DNA from: Spizellomyces punctatus DAOM BR117 | Taxonomy: Eukaryota > Chytridiomycota > Chytridiomycetes > Spizellomycetales > Spizellomycetaceae | Assembly: GCF_000182565.1 (NCBI RefSeq) | Contig: NW_015971550.1 | Coordinates: 482,579 to 546,578 of the forward strand | Length of the DNA: 64,000 bases | Direction: 5' to 3' | In this document: piece by piece, positions 60,870-64,000 of the stretch | Layout of the letters: the number at the start of each line of letters is the position of its first letter | Numbering within the stretch: the first letter of the stretch is position 1 | Made by a program: the position numbers and the translations under genes | Notes under the pieces: generated by a model | What the model was told of the DNA's origin: nothing | Database searches by the model: none | The model's input: only the letters and a program-made list of their open reading frames with translations

Positions 60870-63800
60870 ATGAGCATGCCTCCTCGCAGCTCACGTTACC
60901 GAGTGTCGTACATCATTAAGGAGGATTATGGCGAAAAACAACTGCACCGCGCTGGAATTAACAGCCTCGTGTTAGACGAGACGACACCGACCGAACTAGA
61001 TGGTCAGGCAGGTGGATTACTTTACACGGCGGGACGGGATTCCATCGTCAATGTTTGGGAATGCCACATTGATAAGAAACGATATGATAAAGTGGTCAAA
61101 GAGCGGGAAATAAAGTTGCGAATGCAACATCATGTTCATTCGCCGTATCGCAATGATAGCTTACAAGTTCCCGGTTTGGGAGGTTCAAGAGAGTTGCATA
61201 GGTCACGGTCCAATACAGGACGAAAACCTCGATCGCCTTTCCCACATTCTTACTTATCCCCGCAAAGACAGAGTCTCGATAGTGCCTCCCCTACTCTCGT
61301 GATTAATGGACCCAACGGGTCGGGAGGGTTGCAACTGGTGCAGGAACCCGGGTCGAGTGACGAAGATATCCATGATCATCATGGACCCATGCTGGACCAC
61401 GAGGCTGGACAATCAATGGTGGAATCACCTGGGTCTGCAAACTCTCCACTGGACACCCCTGCCGAGGGGATGGTCTTTGGATCTCCACCAGAAACAGGTC
61501 GGCCGCCTCTCCCCCCAAATCACCTGCCAAATGACCCAGGATTCAAACGAGACGAAATGGGATTTTTGCGTAAAACGAGGAGTGTGACATTTGGAGGAAA
61601 GTCGTCATCTTCGTTGATAATGCAAGGTGGAGTTCCTGCCGTTCCAAAGAGCTTTTCCTCTATGGATATTGATCGGGTGTTGGCTGCTCGTGGCAATGGG
61701 GTGCGTTACCTGCACAACATTTTTCCCGGCTAATGTGCAATAATGAACATTCATGAATAGCACCAGCAACCCCCAGCGACCCTCCGACGCTCCTTTCAAC
61801 ACCATAGTGACTGGGTCAATGACATTGCCCTCTGCAATCATAACCAACATCGTCAGTATGACCTATTGTGGTTTTTGCATCTATGCTCTTCTTAACATCC
61901 CCACAGTAATCTCGGCGTCCAATGATCGCACCATCTACGTAACAAGCACAATCGCACCCTCCTCTCCCATTATGATTGGACATCATTCCGACTATGTAAA
62001 GTGCCTGGCGTATTCAAAGCATCGCGGTTGGGTTGCTTCGGGTGGACTCGATCATCGGATATTGTTGTGGGATTTGGGAGAGGGGAGAGGACTCCAGGGG
62101 GGCCTGAGCGTGAGTGATACCGCTGAAGGTAAATGAATGTGATTTTGAAATTTTGTGCGGATTGGTAAGTCGCTGACTTGTGCGCAGTGGTATTGAACGA
62201 GACGTCACCAAAGACATCTGTGTACGCTCTTGCGTGTAATCCTGCGGGGAATGTCCTAGTGTCGGGGTCGCCTGACAAGGTACTGCTTACCATACGTGTT
62301 TCTTGTTTGGACTAGGCCACTGATGCGTCTTTCTAGATTGTCAGAGTCTGGGATTTTGCGCAAGGAAAGAATGTGATAAGATTAGCGGGACATACCGAGA
62401 ACATTCGATCCGCGCTTGTCAGCGACGATGGAAAATGGGTAAACTCAGCTTGTTGGCGTACTGCACATTCATCGTCTAAAAACGTCCATCAAGGTCCTCT
62501 CCGCCTCTTCCGACGCCACTATCAAACTTTGGTCCCTCGCCATGCCCCACCGCCCTATGGTGACCTACACTCATTACGAAGACTCTGTTTACTGTCTCTA
62601 CTCGTCTCATCCCGACTTGGACACGTTTTGGGCAGGGGGAAGGGACGGATGGGTCACTAAATTGTCGAGGAGACGCATGGTGGAGAGTAGTGCGCTTTCA
62701 TCGCGGAGTGTGGATGATGAGTTGGTGGATTGTGTTGCGATTTGTAAAGAGACAGGACCAGTCAATAAGGTATGTTTGCACTTTTTCTGTCGCTTCCGGT
62801 GCGTTTTGTTGATTTCATTCGATTTCAGATTGTGGCAATCAATGACATGTACATTTGGACAGCCACCGCCAGTTCTAGCGTTAAACGATGGGTGCGTGCC
62901 TTTCATCTCCTCCATGACCAAAGTTCTATACTCAATCTCATTCTAGCGCGACGTGCCATTCCAACACGTCCAACTCGCCAAGCCCGGCATGGTCCACGAT
63001 ACCACCGATGAAACGGATCCTGTCATCATTCCTTCGAACGCCATTATCCGTCCTCCCACAGCCCTTGACGACGCCGCTTCCATGCGAAGTTATCGCCCTT
63101 TCTCGACTTATTCGGTGGATACGTTTGCTACTGGTGGTGTCTCTCTCATTCCCTTGCGCGGTGAAGACGAGGAGGAGCCACCCATTGAACCCGCGTGGAA
63201 GGAGCCAGATGGTATCGTTCAAGGTAGGTCCCACCCTCCGTCCTTTTCTCAAAGGCCAACATTAATCCGCTTATAGGTGCACCGGGTATATCCAAATGCA
63301 CCATTCTTAACAATCGGCGACATATCATTACATTGGATACGGAAGGGGAGGTGGCAATGTGGGATATCATCCAATGCGTCAAACTAAAAAATTTTGGAAA
63401 GTTGGACTTTGAGGAAGTAGTGAAGCGAACGAATACCGTGGAGTGGGTTGCGAATTGGTGTAGTGTTGATACGCATAATGGGGTAAGTTGGCAGTTTAAA
63501 GTGCGTGTTTTATATTCGGATAAAGTGCTGATGGAGTGGCATTTAATTAGGTTTTGACCATTCATTTGGACGAAAGCAAGTGCTATGAAGCCGAGGTATA
63601 TCACGATGAATGTGGCGTATCTGCCAAAGCGCCCAATGAGGAGCAGAGGGGTAGGTTCAGTAGCTGTTGTTTACCTACCGCATACTTATCCCTTCTGCAG
63701 TCAACCTAGGAAAATGGGTCCTCACCTATCTTTTTCGCAATTTCATTAATGCATGGTACTCGCCACGCCGGTCCTCGCTCGACGCTACTGGGGCATCACC

Positions 63801-64000
63801 ACCGCGTCCACCCGACAATGAACGCCCCTCAACCATTTCCATGCCTTCCCAAACATTTGAGGGTGACCTGCTGCGGGTGCATATGACGCCGTCCGTCGTG
63901 AGTCCTACCATTATGGAGGCCACGACAGGGTATTTTGACGGGGAGCCGATGCGGAAATCTTTGGATACAGTTGGATCTGTCTCGGCCAGTCTGACAACGG
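60870..64000 (+). CDS. WDR48: WDR48/Duf1 (UAF1) WD40 protein, 3' end outside window
   Basis: WDR48 (UAF1; yeast Duf1) binds and activates USP1/USP12/USP46-type deubiquitinases. The start at the ATG at 60870 leads to YRVSYIIKEDYGEKQLHRAGINSLVLDE and LYTAGRDSIVNVWE, the first blade. After ~190 low-complexity residues (61090-61690), blade two resumes with HHSDWVNDIALC, then LISASNDRTIYV, HHSDYVKCLAYSKHRGWVASGGLD, GNVLVSGSPDKIVRVWD, and VLSASSDATIKLWS. KNFGKLDFEEVVKRTNTVEWVANW and VNLGKWVLTYLF are later WDR48 blocks. Exon joins were checked only in part. The reading frame is open at 64000, so the C-terminal ubiquitin-like domain lies outside. Confidence 0.88.

Overview
The window is dense, intron-rich eukaryotic DNA that reads as a fungus, most likely an early-diverging (chytrid-like) one. 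Introns are mostly 50-80 nt with GT(A/G)NGT donors and short AG acceptors, and intergenic gaps are often 100-500 bp. Gene content is fungal: a Mif2-type CENP-C, a Net1/Dnt1-like nucleolar protein, the fungal complex I subunit NUXM and a cell-wall-integrity type MAP kinase. It also holds genes that many Dikarya lack or have reduced, such as an L-2-hydroxyglutarate dehydrogenase, a NUP43 homologue and an animal-like G-gamma. The placement is inference from gene content; no rRNA or marker phylogeny is available here.

Layout. 1-4020 (+): 3' part of a long coiled-coil protein. 4390-5058 (-): SWS1/ZSWIM7-like. 5160-8112 (-): Net1/Dnt1-like. 9112-10527 (-): atypical Rho GTPase. 10669-11255 (+): acylphosphatase. 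11398-14101 (-): MIF2/CENP-C. 15136-18884 (+): CaMKK-type kinase. 19610-26290 (+): VPS15. 26536-28070 (-): L2HGDH. 28200-30208 (+): PIG-U. 30413-30831 (-): NDUFB2-like. 31178-33092 (+): MAP kinase. 33279-34335 (-): HAD phosphatase. 34711-35782 (+): SRP receptor beta. 36048-36448 (-): G-gamma. 36901-38033 (+): GPN3. 38335-43326 (-): insulin-degrading enzyme. 43523-44103 (+): small TPR protein. 44339-45844 (-): bZIP factor. 46351-50634 (+): exocyst SEC5. 50728-52305 (-): NUP43. 52578-53853 (-): eIF3f. 54130-54731 (+): NUXM. 55029-57594 (-): HutD/AstE-AspA fusion. 58736-60079 (-): JmjC/cupin protein. 60870-64000 (+): WDR48, cut by the window edge.

The genes are mostly unrelated housekeeping and signalling functions; there is no biosynthetic or mobile-element cluster and no CRISPR, rRNA or convincing tRNA. 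Chromosome biology is over-represented (SWS1, Net1-like, CENP-C), as is signalling (Rho, CaMKK, MAPK, G-gamma). Many neighbours are divergent and share short promoters.

The most unusual points are a predicted single polypeptide joining a HutD-like domain to a zinc-dependent AstE/AspA-family hydrolase; a run of very small exons (8, 12, 27, 43, 12, 49 nt) in the insulin-degrading-enzyme gene, with further 7-nt and 16-nt exons elsewhere; and a Rho GTPase that has lost the catalytic glutamine. Exon junctions were worked out by hand from splice signals, reading-frame phase and family conservation; most multi-exon models quoted with junctions sum to an exact number of codons.
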